Positions 17,196 to 26,181 of a DNA stretch of 63,187 bases are shown here, piece by piece. How positions within the stretch are numbered: position 1 is the stretch's first letter; every line of letters begins with the position of its first letter. Source of the DNA: Pseudomonas sp. MYb185 (GTDB lineage: Bacteria; Pseudomonadota; Gammaproteobacteria; Pseudomonadales; Pseudomonadaceae); the NCBI RefSeq assembly GCF_002979975.1, contig NZ_PCQD01000014.1, positions 1-63,187 of the forward strand. The letters are read 5' to 3'. Position numbers and translations under genes: made by a program. The notes beneath the pieces are model-generated. The model had not been told where the DNA came from. It saw only the letters and a list, made by a program, of their open reading frames with translations, and did not search any database.

Positions 17196-17384
17196 CTAAA
17201 ACAGTCCGCTGGATTCACTGAACAGTTCGTCCAGTTCCTTGTCGACCTTGATGTAGATCTCATGCTGGATCTTCACATTCAGATTGATGTTGATCGGGTC
17301 GCTGGGCGCCGCCAGCTGTACCGTCGGTGTACAGGCAGTGAGCACCCCGACAGCCACCGCCATTATCATCAGACGCCAATGCAT
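17196..17384 (-). CDS. ynbE: YnbE-like outer-membrane lipoprotein
   Basis: A 62-residue lipoprotein with lipobox LTAC, the lipidated residue being Cys18. The remainder contains NLNVKIQHEIYIKVDKELDE, the family signature of a beta strand believed to stack on the end of the YdbH groove. It lies 12 bp downstream of ydbH and 12 bp upstream of ydbL. Its very small size is normal for the family. Confidence 0.93.
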   Translation of the reverse strand: MHWRLMIMAVAVGVLTACTPTVQLAAPSDPININLNVKIQHEIYIKVDKELDELFSESSGLF

Positions 17385-17396
17385 ATACCTCTCCTG

Positions 17397-19688
17397 TCAT
17401 GGGTTACGCCGCTGCAGATAGTACTGCTGAACCCGGTTCCTGATGATCTCGCTCACCTGTCCGCTGAGCTGCAGGCTGGTCAGCAGGGCCGGAATGTCTT
17501 CTTCCAGGCGGATGTTCAAGTGCACCGGCCGGCCCTGCTGGAAAGCCGGGTTGCTGCCTTCGAGCCGCAGCCCGAGCACCAGTACGCCCTGCTCATCATA
17601 GGACACATCGCTGGCCAGCACCTGATAATGAAAGTTGTCCAGTGCCGCCGCCAGTTGTTCCAGATTGGGATTGCTGGCCGCCAGGTCGCGCAGTTGCTGC
17701 GCCTGGTAGCGTAATACGCCGCCAGGCTGACGCGCCTGCAGTTGGCCATCCTCGACCAGCAGTTTGCCATCCGCCAGGGTTACCGGGAAGCGCCCATCCA
17801 GTGTGCCCTGCCCACTCAGCCCCTCCGCCGGATAGACCTCGAAAAGCCGAGCCAGTTCGACGCCCTGTACCACCGCCACCAGTGTCTGCCGCGCCTGGCC
17901 CAGATCCACCGCCGCCGGCTCCAGGTGCACGCGCCCATCCAGCACGCCGATACTGGCGCTGCGCAGATCGAGCACCCCGGCCGTTGGCTGGCTGAGCGTG
18001 GCGGTGTAGATGCCACTGGCAGTCACAGGGCCGAGCGGCAGGCCGGGGTCCACCACGCTCAGGCCCAGCGCCTCGGTAGCCAACCGCAGCCGCTCACCCT
18101 GTAGCGACACATCCAACGGCAATGACAGGCCGCTGAAGCTGGCCCGATCATAGATGCCCTGGCCCCCGGTCAGCGTCAGCCGACCGGTGAGACGTTCCAG
18201 GCCATCGCGTCCTGTGGCCTGCAGCTGGCCGCTGATCCGACCGCTGGAGAAACTGAGTAGCGCCGGCCAGTCGGCAAAGGTCGCCACCAGAGGATCGGCA
18301 GCGCGCAGAAAGATCTCGCCCAGCTTGAGGTCCAACCGCCAGGGCTCACCGCTGGGCCAGCCCAGCCGCACGTCACTGTTCAGCCCACTGAGCGCACTCA
18401 ACCTGCCCTCCAGAGTCGATCCGGCAGCGGAGTGCCGCAGCGTGCCGAGCAGATTCCAGCCCTGGGGCTTGAGTGCCGCGTGGCTCAGCCGGCTGGCACC
18501 CAGCTGCAAGGGTACATGCATGTCCAGTTGCGCCGGTGTGGCCAGCGGCAACGCCAGCGTGGCCTCACCCAGCCCCGCCCGCAGCCCCGCCAGTTGCAGA
18601 CCGGCATCGGCCAGGCTCAGGCTGGTCGCCGTCAGCAGCGCCTCACTACCCAATGCCAAGGTCAGTCGCTCACTATCGACCTGGGCCTGGAACGGCCAAT
18701 CCAGGCGCAGGTCCTGCGCCTGCACACCCGACATCGCCAGTTGCGGCGCAGCCAGTTGCAATCGGGCCGCAGGCAACCTGGCCTGCCACTGTGGCTGACT
18801 CACCAGTTCCAATGCCGTGTCCAGTTGGCCGCTGACGGCGCCTTCGACCTGCAGCCGCACCGCCAGCGCAATGCTCTCCTGCCATGTCGCCAGACTGCCC
18901 GGCAGGGGTGTCACCTGCATACTCAGGGCACTGGGTCGCAGCTGCGCCGGCAGCGCGTTCAATGCATCAAGCTCGGTCAGTCGCCAATCTGCCTGGCCTT
19001 CACGCAGCAACCATTCGTCACCGCGGTTCTCCAGGTCGACCTCGGCGCTGCCACTGAGCTGGCCCAGCCCGGCCAACAACAAGGGTTGCGGTACATCCAC
19101 GCCGGCCTGCAACAGATAACGGTCGGTTTGCTCCTGCAATCGCAGCGAGCCGTGCAGACGCTGCGCGTCGGCCTGCAGGTCGAGCTGGGCATCCAGCCTC
19201 AGGGGCTGCCGGCGACTGGTCAGTTGCAGATCCCCCAGCAGGGTGCAGAACTCGCCCTCGCAGGGCAACTGCAATTGCAGGCTGTCCACGCTCAACTCAT
19301 CGGGCAACCAGGCCAGCGGTCCGGCCAGATCGGCCAATGCCGGCAGGCTCCAGTCATCGTTCACCGGCTCGCGCTGGGGCAGGTTGGCCGCTGGTTGCCA
19401 GACCAGTTGCATATGTTCCACGCGCAGTTGAGCAACCCGCGGCCCACCCCGCCATACCGGCTGCAGCCTGATCCCCTCCAGACGAAAACCCAGCCGCCCC
19501 TGCTCGGTGGCATAGGCGCCGCCAAGTTGCCCCAGCTGCAGCGCACCATCGCTCCAGCGCAACTGCTGCCAGTCCAACTGCTCGATCCCCGCTGCGGTCA
19601 GGCTGCGCTGCAGCCACTGCCCGGCCAGCAGCGCAGCCAGCAGCACGAACAGCAATACCACCACAGCACCGAGCGCTGCTTTGCGCAT
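17397..19688 (-). CDS. ydbH: YdbH family AsmA/TamB-like intermembrane transport protein
   Basis: A 763-residue protein with an N-terminal membrane anchor (MRKAALGAVVVLLFVLLAAL) followed by a long periplasmic part of repeated beta-strand segments rich in Leu/Gln/Ala, the AsmA-like bridge architecture. The C-terminal part carries the YdbH signature QLRDLAASNPNLEQLAAALD and FHYQVLASDVSYDEQGVLVL. In E. coli YdbH is partly redundant with TamB and YhdP in moving phospholipids to the outer membrane. I use ATG 19688, which has AGGAG upstream, rather than 19742. First gene of the trio. Confidence 0.92.
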   Translation of the reverse strand: MRKAALGAVVVLLFVLLAALLAGQWLQRSLTAAGIEQLDWQQLRWSDGALQLGQLGGAYATEQGRLGFRLEGIRLQPVWRGGPRVAQLRVEHMQLVWQPAANLPQREPVNDDWSLPALADLAGPLAWLPDELSVDSLQLQLPCEGEFCTLLGDLQLTSRRQPLRLDAQLDLQADAQRLHGSLRLQEQTDRYLLQAGVDVPQPLLLAGLGQLSGSAEVDLENRGDEWLLREGQADWRLTELDALNALPAQLRPSALSMQVTPLPGSLATWQESIALAVRLQVEGAVSGQLDTALELVSQPQWQARLPAARLQLAAPQLAMSGVQAQDLRLDWPFQAQVDSERLTLALGSEALLTATSLSLADAGLQLAGLRAGLGEATLALPLATPAQLDMHVPLQLGASRLSHAALKPQGWNLLGTLRHSAAGSTLEGRLSALSGLNSDVRLGWPSGEPWRLDLKLGEIFLRAADPLVATFADWPALLSFSSGRISGQLQATGRDGLERLTGRLTLTGGQGIYDRASFSGLSLPLDVSLQGERLRLATEALGLSVVDPGLPLGPVTASGIYTATLSQPTAGVLDLRSASIGVLDGRVHLEPAAVDLGQARQTLVAVVQGVELARLFEVYPAEGLSGQGTLDGRFPVTLADGKLLVEDGQLQARQPGGVLRYQAQQLRDLAASNPNLEQLAAALDNFHYQVLASDVSYDEQGVLVLGLRLEGSNPAFQQGRPVHLNIRLEEDIPALLTSLQLSGQVSEIIRNRVQQYYLQRRNP

Positions 19689-19774
19689 CGACCGCTCTCC
19701 TCGAAACAGACCCTGACAAGCACCTGGCATCAAGGTTAGCATGCAGCACCACCCCCCATGATGAAGGCAGCGAT

Positions 19775-21235
19775 ATGGATATTCTCCGCCGGGTCAATCG
19801 TCGCAAACGGCGACCTCGGCCGTTACGCAGGCTGGTCCTGCTATTGATGGTGCTGTGGCTGGGTATGAGCTTGTTCCAGGCCCATCGCCCCTTGCCGGAT
19901 GGCCTCTCGGTCAGCCAGCCCTGGCGCCCTGCCGAGAATGTGCAATTGCTGCTGGACCAGACCTGGCAGGCAGCCGATGGCCAGCGCGACAGTCGTCAGC
20001 AGATCTTCGACCAGGTGCTGGACATCATCGGCCAGGCCCGCCGCCTGGTGGTACTCGACATGTTCCTGTTCAATGAATTTGCCGGGCAGAACAGCTTCCG
20101 ATCATTGTCCAGCGAATTGTCACAGGCGCTGATCACTGCCCGCAGCCAATATCCGGGGCTGGAGGTCATGCTGATCACCGACCCGTTCAATACCCTCTAC
20201 GGCGGCATCGGCAACCCCCAACTGCGGTCCTTGCGACAGGCCGGCGTACAGGTGGTGATGACGCCCCTGCAGCAACTGCCGGCCTCCAACCCGTTATGGA
20301 CCGGCCTGTGGAGCCTGTGCTGCCGTTTTGTCGGCAATAGCACCGACGGTGGCTGGCTGCCCAACCCGGTGGGCCAGGGCAAGGTCACCTTGCGCAGCTA
20401 CCTGCATCTGGCCAATTTCCGCGCCAACCACCGCAAGACCCTGGTCGCTGATTCGGGCAACAGCTGGACCGCCCTGGTCACCTCGGGCAATCCGCACGAC
20501 GCCAGCAGCCGGCACAGCAACCAGGCGCTGCGCTTCGAGGGGGCCGCCGCGCTGGACCTGCTGCAGACCGAGCAGGCAGTGGCCCGGATGGCGGGTATCG
20601 ATACCCGTCACTGGCAGCAGCCCCCTGTCGCCAATGCCACGACGAGTGAGCCCAGACTGCGTGTTCTCACCGAAGGCGCAGTGCGCGACGCCCTGCTGCA
20701 GTTGATCGACAGCGCCGCGCCCGGCGACCACCTGGACATGGAGGTGTTCTATCTCTCCCACCGCCCGTTGGTCGAAGCCTTGATCAGCGCCCGGCAACGC
20801 GGCGTGGTGGTTCGCGCCCTGCTGGACCCCAATCGTGATGCCTTCGGTCGCGAAAAGAACGGCATCCCCAACCGGCAGGTCGCCTGGGATCTGCACCGCG
20901 CCGGCATTCCCCTACGCTGGTGCGCCACCAGCGGCGAACAGTGCCACCGCAAATGGCTGCGCCTGGACCGTGCCGATGGCAGCAGCGAACTGATCAGCGG
21001 CTCGGCCAATTTCACCCGGCGCAACCTGGATGACCTGAATCTGGAGACCGATGTGCAACTGGCCTCGGACAGCAACTACCCGCCGATGGTCACTGCCCGC
21101 AGCTCGTTCGAGCGGATATGGAATAACGAAGACGGGATTGTCTACAGCCTGCCCTATGAGGAATTTGCCGACCATAATGTCGGGCGTTATGTGTTGTCCC
21201 GGGTGATGGAGGCGACGGGGTTGTCGACCTTCTGA
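19775..21235 (+). CDS. Phospholipase D / cardiolipin-synthase-like protein
   Basis: A 486-residue protein with a basic N-terminus and one membrane helix (about 20-36), then two PLD domains. The first HKD motif is HRKTLVAD followed by TSGNPHDASSRH. The second is HRKWLRLD followed by ISGSANFTRRNLDDLN. Both have the H-x-K-x4-D catalytic pattern, so the enzyme should be active as a phosphodiesterase or phosphatidyltransferase at the membrane. Substrate unknown; a ClsC-like or phospholipase role is possible. It is divergent from ydbH with an 86-bp gap. Confidence 0.88.
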   Translation: MDILRRVNRRKRRPRPLRRLVLLLMVLWLGMSLFQAHRPLPDGLSVSQPWRPAENVQLLLDQTWQAADGQRDSRQQIFDQVLDIIGQARRLVVLDMFLFNEFAGQNSFRSLSSELSQALITARSQYPGLEVMLITDPFNTLYGGIGNPQLRSLRQAGVQVVMTPLQQLPASNPLWTGLWSLCCRFVGNSTDGGWLPNPVGQGKVTLRSYLHLANFRANHRKTLVADSGNSWTALVTSGNPHDASSRHSNQALRFEGAAALDLLQTEQAVARMAGIDTRHWQQPPVANATTSEPRLRVLTEGAVRDALLQLIDSAAPGDHLDMEVFYLSHRPLVEALISARQRGVVVRALLDPNRDAFGREKNGIPNRQVAWDLHRAGIPLRWCATSGEQCHRKWLRLDRADGSSELISGSANFTRRNLDDLNLETDVQLASDSNYPPMVTARSSFERIWNNEDGIVYSLPYEEFADHNVGRYVLSRVMEATGLSTF

Positions 21236-21277
21236 GAATAACGGGGCGCCCCGCCAGGAGAGCCCCGTACAGTCTGA

Positions 21278-22714
21278 TCAGCTCTGAATGTAGGCTACCT
21301 GGGTATGAGTGTACTCGTACAACCCATGCTTGCCATCAGCTCCGCCGATACCCGAGCGCCGCACCCCGGCATGGAAGCCCTGGATGGCCTCGAAGTTCTC
21401 GCGGTTGACGTAGGTCTCACCGAACTTGAGGCGGGAAACCGCGCGCATGGCCGAGTTCAGGTCATTGGTGAAGATCGATGAGGTCAGTCCGTACTCACTG
21501 TCGTTGGACAACGCAATGGCCTGGTCCAGATCATCCACCGGCTCGATCAGCAGCATCGGCCCAAAGATCTCACGCTCCAGCACATCCATGCCCGGGCCGG
21601 TATTGATCAGAATGGTCGGTTCGAAGAAACAGCCCGCTCCTGCTTCGTGGCCCTTGCCACCGATCAGCACTTCTGCGCCCTTGCCTCGGGCATCGTCCAC
21701 CTGACGGGTCAGCCGCTCGACCGCCGCCCGGTTGATCAGCGAACCCATGTCGCTGCTCTCGGCCAGGGGGTCGCCCATGCGGATGGTGGCGAAGTCAGCC
21801 CGCAACTGCTCGCAGAACCGTTCATACACCGACCGCTGTACATACACCCGCTCGGAACAGTTGCAAGCCTGTCCAGTATTCATCGTCTTTGCCCAACGCA
21901 GCGCCGCCACCGCCAGATCCAGATTGGCGTCGGCCAGCACAATGGATGGCGCCTTGCCGCCCAGCTCAAGGCTGAGTTTGGTCACGTTACGTGCGGCATT
22001 AGCCATGATCGTCGAGCCCGCCCCCGAACTGCCGGTAAAGCTGATCATATCGACGGCGGCACTGGTCACCAGTTGCTGGCCAACCGTGCTGCCCAGGCCG
22101 TTGACCAGGTTGAACACGCCTGGGGGCAGCCCCGCACTCTCTACGATGCGAGCGAACTCGTAGGCGCAGAATGGCGTTTCCTCGCTGGGCTTGATGACAA
22201 TGGTATTGCCAGTGATCAATGCCGGTGCCACCTTGCGCGCGATCATGAAGAACGGAAAGTTCCACGGCAAAATCCCCGCCACCACACCCATGGGGCGACG
22301 GAACAGGAACATGTTCTCGCCAGGGCGGTCACTGCTGATGATCTCGCCTTCGATGCGACGGGCCCACTCGGCGTAATAATCCAGATATTCCGCCGCCAGC
22401 CCCACCTCGAGCTGCGCCAGCGCCAGCAATTTGCCCTGCTCCCGGGCAATGACGTTGGCTATCTGCGGCGCCGCTTCGCGGATACCAGCGGCGATACGAC
22501 GCAGATACTGGGCACGGGCAATCGCCGGCTGGGCTGCCCAGGCATCCTGAGCTGCACGTGCCGCGCCGATGGCGGAATCGGTCAGCGCCGCACCTGCGTC
22601 TGGCGCTGCCCCCAGGCTCTGTTCGGTGGCCGGGTTGATAACGTCGATGAGGTTGTCAGCGCTGGCAATGAACTGGCCATCAATAAAATGTTGAAACTGC
22701 AATGAACTGGTCAT
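21278..22714 (-). CDS. aldA: Lactaldehyde/glycolaldehyde-type aldehyde dehydrogenase
   Basis: NAD-dependent ALDH of 478 residues resembling E. coli AldA closely over its length, including IIxSDRPGENxxLFxR, GILPWNFPFFMIARK and FGETYVNRENFEAIQGFHAG. Catalytic Cys284 lies in NTGQACNCSERVY and Glu250 in SLELGG. AldA oxidises 2-hydroxyaldehydes to 2-hydroxyacids. Its start overlaps the stop of an FMN 2-hydroxyacid oxidase gene by four bases. The pair suggests aldehyde to 2-hydroxyacid to 2-oxoacid conversion downstream of the P450 in the same operon. The true substrate may be larger than lactaldehyde. Confidence 0.92.
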   Translation of the reverse strand: MTSSLQFQHFIDGQFIASADNLIDVINPATEQSLGAAPDAGAALTDSAIGAARAAQDAWAAQPAIARAQYLRRIAAGIREAAPQIANVIAREQGKLLALAQLEVGLAAEYLDYYAEWARRIEGEIISSDRPGENMFLFRRPMGVVAGILPWNFPFFMIARKVAPALITGNTIVIKPSEETPFCAYEFARIVESAGLPPGVFNLVNGLGSTVGQQLVTSAAVDMISFTGSSGAGSTIMANAARNVTKLSLELGGKAPSIVLADANLDLAVAALRWAKTMNTGQACNCSERVYVQRSVYERFCEQLRADFATIRMGDPLAESSDMGSLINRAAVERLTRQVDDARGKGAEVLIGGKGHEAGAGCFFEPTILINTGPGMDVLEREIFGPMLLIEPVDDLDQAIALSNDSEYGLTSSIFTNDLNSAMRAVSRLKFGETYVNRENFEAIQGFHAGVRRSGIGGADGKHGLYEYTHTQVAYIQS

Positions 22715-23922
22715 GAATAGGCTCCTGAGCGCAGTGCGCCGGTGGGTACGGATGCAGACAGATAAACCGGCCGCGATTCAAGGTGAGTAAGGGCGCTGCG
22801 ATCAAGGTCATCGATATGGGGAACGCCTATCAGTGCCAGGGTGCGCTCGGTCTCGCGACGCATGAGTTCCAGCATACGCGCCACCCCTGGCTGGCCGTAG
22901 GCCGACAGTGCATACAGGTATGGGCGGCCAATCAGGCAGGCACGCGCGCCGAGGGCCAGCGCCTTGACCACATGGTTGCCGCGGCGTATGCCACCATCCA
23001 GCACCACTTCCAGTTGATCGTCCACGGCATCGACGATATCCGCGATCAGGTCCAGCACCGCGGGGCTGCCATCGAGCTGACGACCACCATGGTTGGATAC
23101 GATGATGCCACTGACACCGGCCACGACAGCGTCCCGCGCATCGGCTACTGACTGCAGGCCTTTGATGATGAATGGCTTGCCCCAGTACTGCTGTAGTTGC
23201 TCGACCCGCGCCCAGGTAATGTTCTGCTCCATCTTCTGGGCGAAATAGCTGGTCAGCGTACCCAGCGACTTGGAACCATTCGGCGTCGGCACATTGGGCA
23301 GGGTGATCCCGCCATGTGCCAGGTAACGCATGCCCCACAGTGGCTTCTGTACGAAGGACAGGATATTGCGCCGGTTGAGCTGCGGGGGGACAGTCAAGCC
23401 AAAGCGCAGGTCGCGCTCGCGGTTACCGGCCACCACGCAATCCACCGTCAGGCAGATCGCATCGTAGCCAGCCGCCTTGCAGCGATCGATGATAGCCCGA
23501 TTCAGGCCATCGTCATTGAGCAGGTACAGTTGGAAGATCTTGGGCCCGACCGAGCCGTCGGCCACCTCCTCCAGACTGCTGGTAGCCATGGTCGAGAGCA
23601 TGTATCCCGCGCCCATACGCGCTGCCTCCCGGGCCACCGCCTGCTCACCGTCAGGATGGAACAGCCGGCTCATGCCGGTAGGCGCCATGAATACCGGCCA
23701 TTCCAGATCGCAACCGAAAACCCGCCGGCGCATGTCCACGGCACGAATATCACGCAGCTGCCGGGGCACCAGTTGATAACGCTCGAAGGCCTGCACATTG
23801 GCCCGGGCGGTCAGCTCGTCATCCGCTGCGCCCTCTATGTAGTGGTACAGCGAACCGGGCAGCCGACGCCGGGCGACACGCGCGAAGTCCTGGCAGTTGA
23901 AACAGTCATTCAATTGGGTCAT
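22711..23922 (-). CDS. FMN-dependent alpha-hydroxyacid oxidase/dehydrogenase (LldD family)
   Basis: A 403-residue TIM-barrel flavoenzyme of the L-lactate dehydrogenase / glycolate oxidase family. Visible motifs are YIEGAADDELTARAN, PVFMAPTGMSRLFHPDGE, the substrate/FMN loop VSNHGGRQLDGSPAVLD containing the catalytic His, and LDGGIRRGNHVVKALALGA. It oxidises (S)-2-hydroxyacids to 2-oxoacids, passing electrons to oxygen or quinone. I start at ATG 23922, because the longer frame runs into the P450 gene. It sits between the P450 and aldA genes in one operon. Confidence 0.92.
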   Translation of the reverse strand: MTQLNDCFNCQDFARVARRRLPGSLYHYIEGAADDELTARANVQAFERYQLVPRQLRDIRAVDMRRRVFGCDLEWPVFMAPTGMSRLFHPDGEQAVAREAARMGAGYMLSTMATSSLEEVADGSVGPKIFQLYLLNDDGLNRAIIDRCKAAGYDAICLTVDCVVAGNRERDLRFGLTVPPQLNRRNILSFVQKPLWGMRYLAHGGITLPNVPTPNGSKSLGTLTSYFAQKMEQNITWARVEQLQQYWGKPFIIKGLQSVADARDAVVAGVSGIIVSNHGGRQLDGSPAVLDLIADIVDAVDDQLEVVLDGGIRRGNHVVKALALGARACLIGRPYLYALSAYGQPGVARMLELMRRETERTLALIGVPHIDDLDRSALTHLESRPVYLSASVPTGALRSGAYS

Positions 23923-23950
23923 GGCGCGAACTCTCGACCTGAAGGCGCTA

Positions 23951-25186
23951 TCAGCGGACCTTGAAACGGACACGCAGGCTATGCGGCCCCCGGGCAAAGT
24001 ACGAATCCAGCCAGTGAACCTCATTGGATACCGGCTCCAGAACCTCAAAGCGCGAAAGCACCTGCTCCATGGCTACCCGTGCTTCCATCCGGGCCAGGAA
24101 GCTGCCCATGCAGAAGTGCGGTCCCTGGCCGAACGACATCATCGGGACTTCCTGCTTGCGATCGATATCGAATACATCAGCGTTGGCATATTTGCTTTCG
24201 TCACGGTTCGCCGATGCCAGCAACGGCATTACCGCTTTGCCCTTGGGGATCTTCACACCACCCAGCTCGGTATCTTCCTTGGTATGCCGGAACAGCATCT
24301 GCACCACCGGGTTGAAACGCAGCACTTCTTCCAGCAACGGCGGGACCAGACTGTGATCACTACGTACCCGCTGGTAGACCTCGGGGTGGCGATGCAGCTC
24401 CACCATGGTGCAGCCCAGCAGGTTGGTGGTGGTTTCGACGCCACCGATCAGCAACAGCGTGGCCATCTGCAATACTTCAAGGCGGGTCATGGTTTCACCC
24501 TGAACCTCGGCAGTGATCAGCGTAGACAGCAGGTCATCCTGAGGATTGGCCTTGCGTGCGTCATACAGTTGCTCGAAGAAATTCCTCAGTTCGTCCGAGT
24601 GCTTGCGAATTTCCGCCAGCCGTTCGGGGCCATAGGCCTGTCGGTTAGCGGCTGCCAACAGGTCATCAACCCAGACCTTGAATTCCGCCCGACGCTCGGT
24701 AGGCACTCCCAGCACCTCGCTGATGATGGTGACGGGATACAGGGCCGTGAACTCCCAGACCCAGTCAAACTCACCTTCCTGGCCATATTTTGCGACAAGG
24801 CCATCGATCAGCTCATTGACGATCTCAACGGCCCGGCCTTCCATTGCTGCCACCTTGGAAGGCACGAACGCCTTGTTGGCCAGTTTGCGCAGATGCACAT
24901 GATTGGGCGGGTCCATGGAAATCATCGGCGGCACTTCCGGCACCGGATCATACTCACCCAGCAGTTCCGGCCAGAAGTGCTGGGAACTGAACAGGCGGTG
25001 ATCCTTCAGCACCTTGTCCACGTCGTCATAACTGGCAACGGCATAGGTATCCATGTGCGGTAGATACATGACCGGTTCGGTGGCACGCATCTTGGCGTAG
25101 TAAGGATACGGGTTCTGCTTCACCGCATCATTCAACGGGTCGTACTTGTCAGCCAGATCGGCGGTGACTGTATTGGACAGAGACAT
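23951..25186 (-). CDS. Cytochrome P450
   Basis: A soluble bacterial P450 of 411 residues. The heme loop is SFGQGPHFCMGSFLARMEAR with the thiolate Cys359; the ExxR motif is E287-V-L-R290; the I-helix oxygen-activation motif is GGVETTT (248-254). No membrane anchor is present, so it is class I and needs a ferredoxin and reductase. A [2Fe-2S] ferredoxin and its reductase are encoded at 45439-45756 and 44159-45400. AGGGAG precedes ATG. First gene of an operon with an FMN hydroxyacid oxidase and AldA, divergent from an NTF2-fold gene. The substrate cannot be predicted by eye. Confidence 0.95.
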   Translation of the reverse strand: MSLSNTVTADLADKYDPLNDAVKQNPYPYYAKMRATEPVMYLPHMDTYAVASYDDVDKVLKDHRLFSSQHFWPELLGEYDPVPEVPPMISMDPPNHVHLRKLANKAFVPSKVAAMEGRAVEIVNELIDGLVAKYGQEGEFDWVWEFTALYPVTIISEVLGVPTERRAEFKVWVDDLLAAANRQAYGPERLAEIRKHSDELRNFFEQLYDARKANPQDDLLSTLITAEVQGETMTRLEVLQMATLLLIGGVETTTNLLGCTMVELHRHPEVYQRVRSDHSLVPPLLEEVLRFNPVVQMLFRHTKEDTELGGVKIPKGKAVMPLLASANRDESKYANADVFDIDRKQEVPMMSFGQGPHFCMGSFLARMEARVAMEQVLSRFEVLEPVSNEVHWLDSYFARGPHSLRVRFKVR

Positions 25187-25486
25187 AACGGCTCCCTTTG
25201 GTTCTTGTTCTTGATATATGGAAGGTCGTGCCCGCGCTACGCCCGGACACCTGAATTAACGTGGCCCTAACGCTAGCCCCCCAGCCGCATCGCCCTCAAT
25301 GACATATCGTGACAGCACCGCGCTCCCCGTGCCATTCGCTGGAATGGATGCCGAGCGTAACGCACGGAGGCCATGATTGGCGCGAATGGCTCCGCCGTGA
25401 CCTGAAAAGTGCTGGGTTGTGCCTGGCTCCAGCGCTATAACAACCAGGCTATTCCGAAAGCTAAAACAATTAGATGGAGTGTCATC
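25187..25486. promoter_or_regulatory. Divergent control region of the P450 and NTF2-fold operons
   Basis: 300 bp without a gene. A direct repeat TGACA-n5-TGACA lies at 25300-25314 and includes CGTGACA, a heptamer that recurs upstream of two other island genes (41498-41504 and 50594-50600, opposite strand). Direct half-sites of this kind are used by AraC-type activators, one of which is encoded at 49527. No convincing sigma70 or sigma54 promoter could be placed. Confidence 0.35.
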
Positions 25487-26161
25487 ATGTACGGTCTCTA
25501 CTCAGCACAACTGGATGAAAGTCACCTCAATGCACAGCAGCGCAAGTACCTGAAGCAACTGCGCGCCGGTTCGGCATTGAGCATAGAAGGTACCAGCGGT
25601 ATGGCAGGGGGCAATACACGCAAGAATTTCGCTACCAGCTCTGCCTGGCTGTCCGGTTTCTTCGACAACGGAGCGCAGAATATCGTCGACATGTATGCCG
25701 ATGAGTTCGTCTGGGAAGACATGGAGTTCGATCTGACGATTACCGACAAGGAAGAACTGTTCAAGTTCTTCACCGTATTCGATGATGCTGGCCCCGATTC
25801 CCCCCATGGCGTACACCTCTTCAACCTGATCAGCAATGACAGCCACCAGGTGCCGCTATCCCACGCCACCATTCGTACCGAAGGTGTCCCCGAAGGCTGG
25901 GACGAGGCCGAGTACAAACGCCTGGCTGGGCCGATCATGATCGGCGCCGACTTCGAGTATGACGAATTCAGCTACATGCAGTGGATATGGCGCGCCCAGC
26001 ACAATGCCGATTTCTTCGGCATCCCGGCTGCCGGCAAGACTACCGTCACGCGCGGCACCTCCACCCAGTTCTATCGCAACGGCAAGATCGTGCGCTGCCG
26101 CACCCACTGGAATTTCCGTGAGTTCGCCATCCAGCTGGGCGTCGTACCACGCGTCGGCTGA
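25487..26161 (+). CDS. NTF2/SnoaL-fold protein A, P450-divergent
   Basis: A 224-residue soluble protein. After about 70 variable residues comes an NTF2-like domain with NIVDMYADEFVWEDMEFDLT and, near the end, FGIPAAGKTTVTRGTSTQFY followed by WNFREFAIQLGV. This domain matches two other proteins of the island (35038-35466 and 50702-51115), all sharing the (L/F)G(I/L/V)xAAGKxT segment. It is longer than either because of an N-terminal extension and a mid-domain insertion. SnoaL-fold members include cyclases, isomerases and hydrolases; catalysis here is unproven. I start at ATG 25487 with GGAG upstream. Confidence 0.75.
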   Translation: MYGLYSAQLDESHLNAQQRKYLKQLRAGSALSIEGTSGMAGGNTRKNFATSSAWLSGFFDNGAQNIVDMYADEFVWEDMEFDLTITDKEELFKFFTVFDDAGPDSPHGVHLFNLISNDSHQVPLSHATIRTEGVPEGWDEAEYKRLAGPIMIGADFEYDEFSYMQWIWRAQHNADFFGIPAAGKTTVTRGTSTQFYRNGKIVRCRTHWNFREFAIQLGVVPRVG

Positions 26162-26181
26162 CCGGTAACGAGGTACGACAT

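Noticed and set aside
23951..25186. Atypical P450 because of Glu in the I-helix motif GGVETT
   Set aside because: An acidic residue, Asp or Glu, before the Thr is common in bacterial P450s; nothing unusual follows from it.
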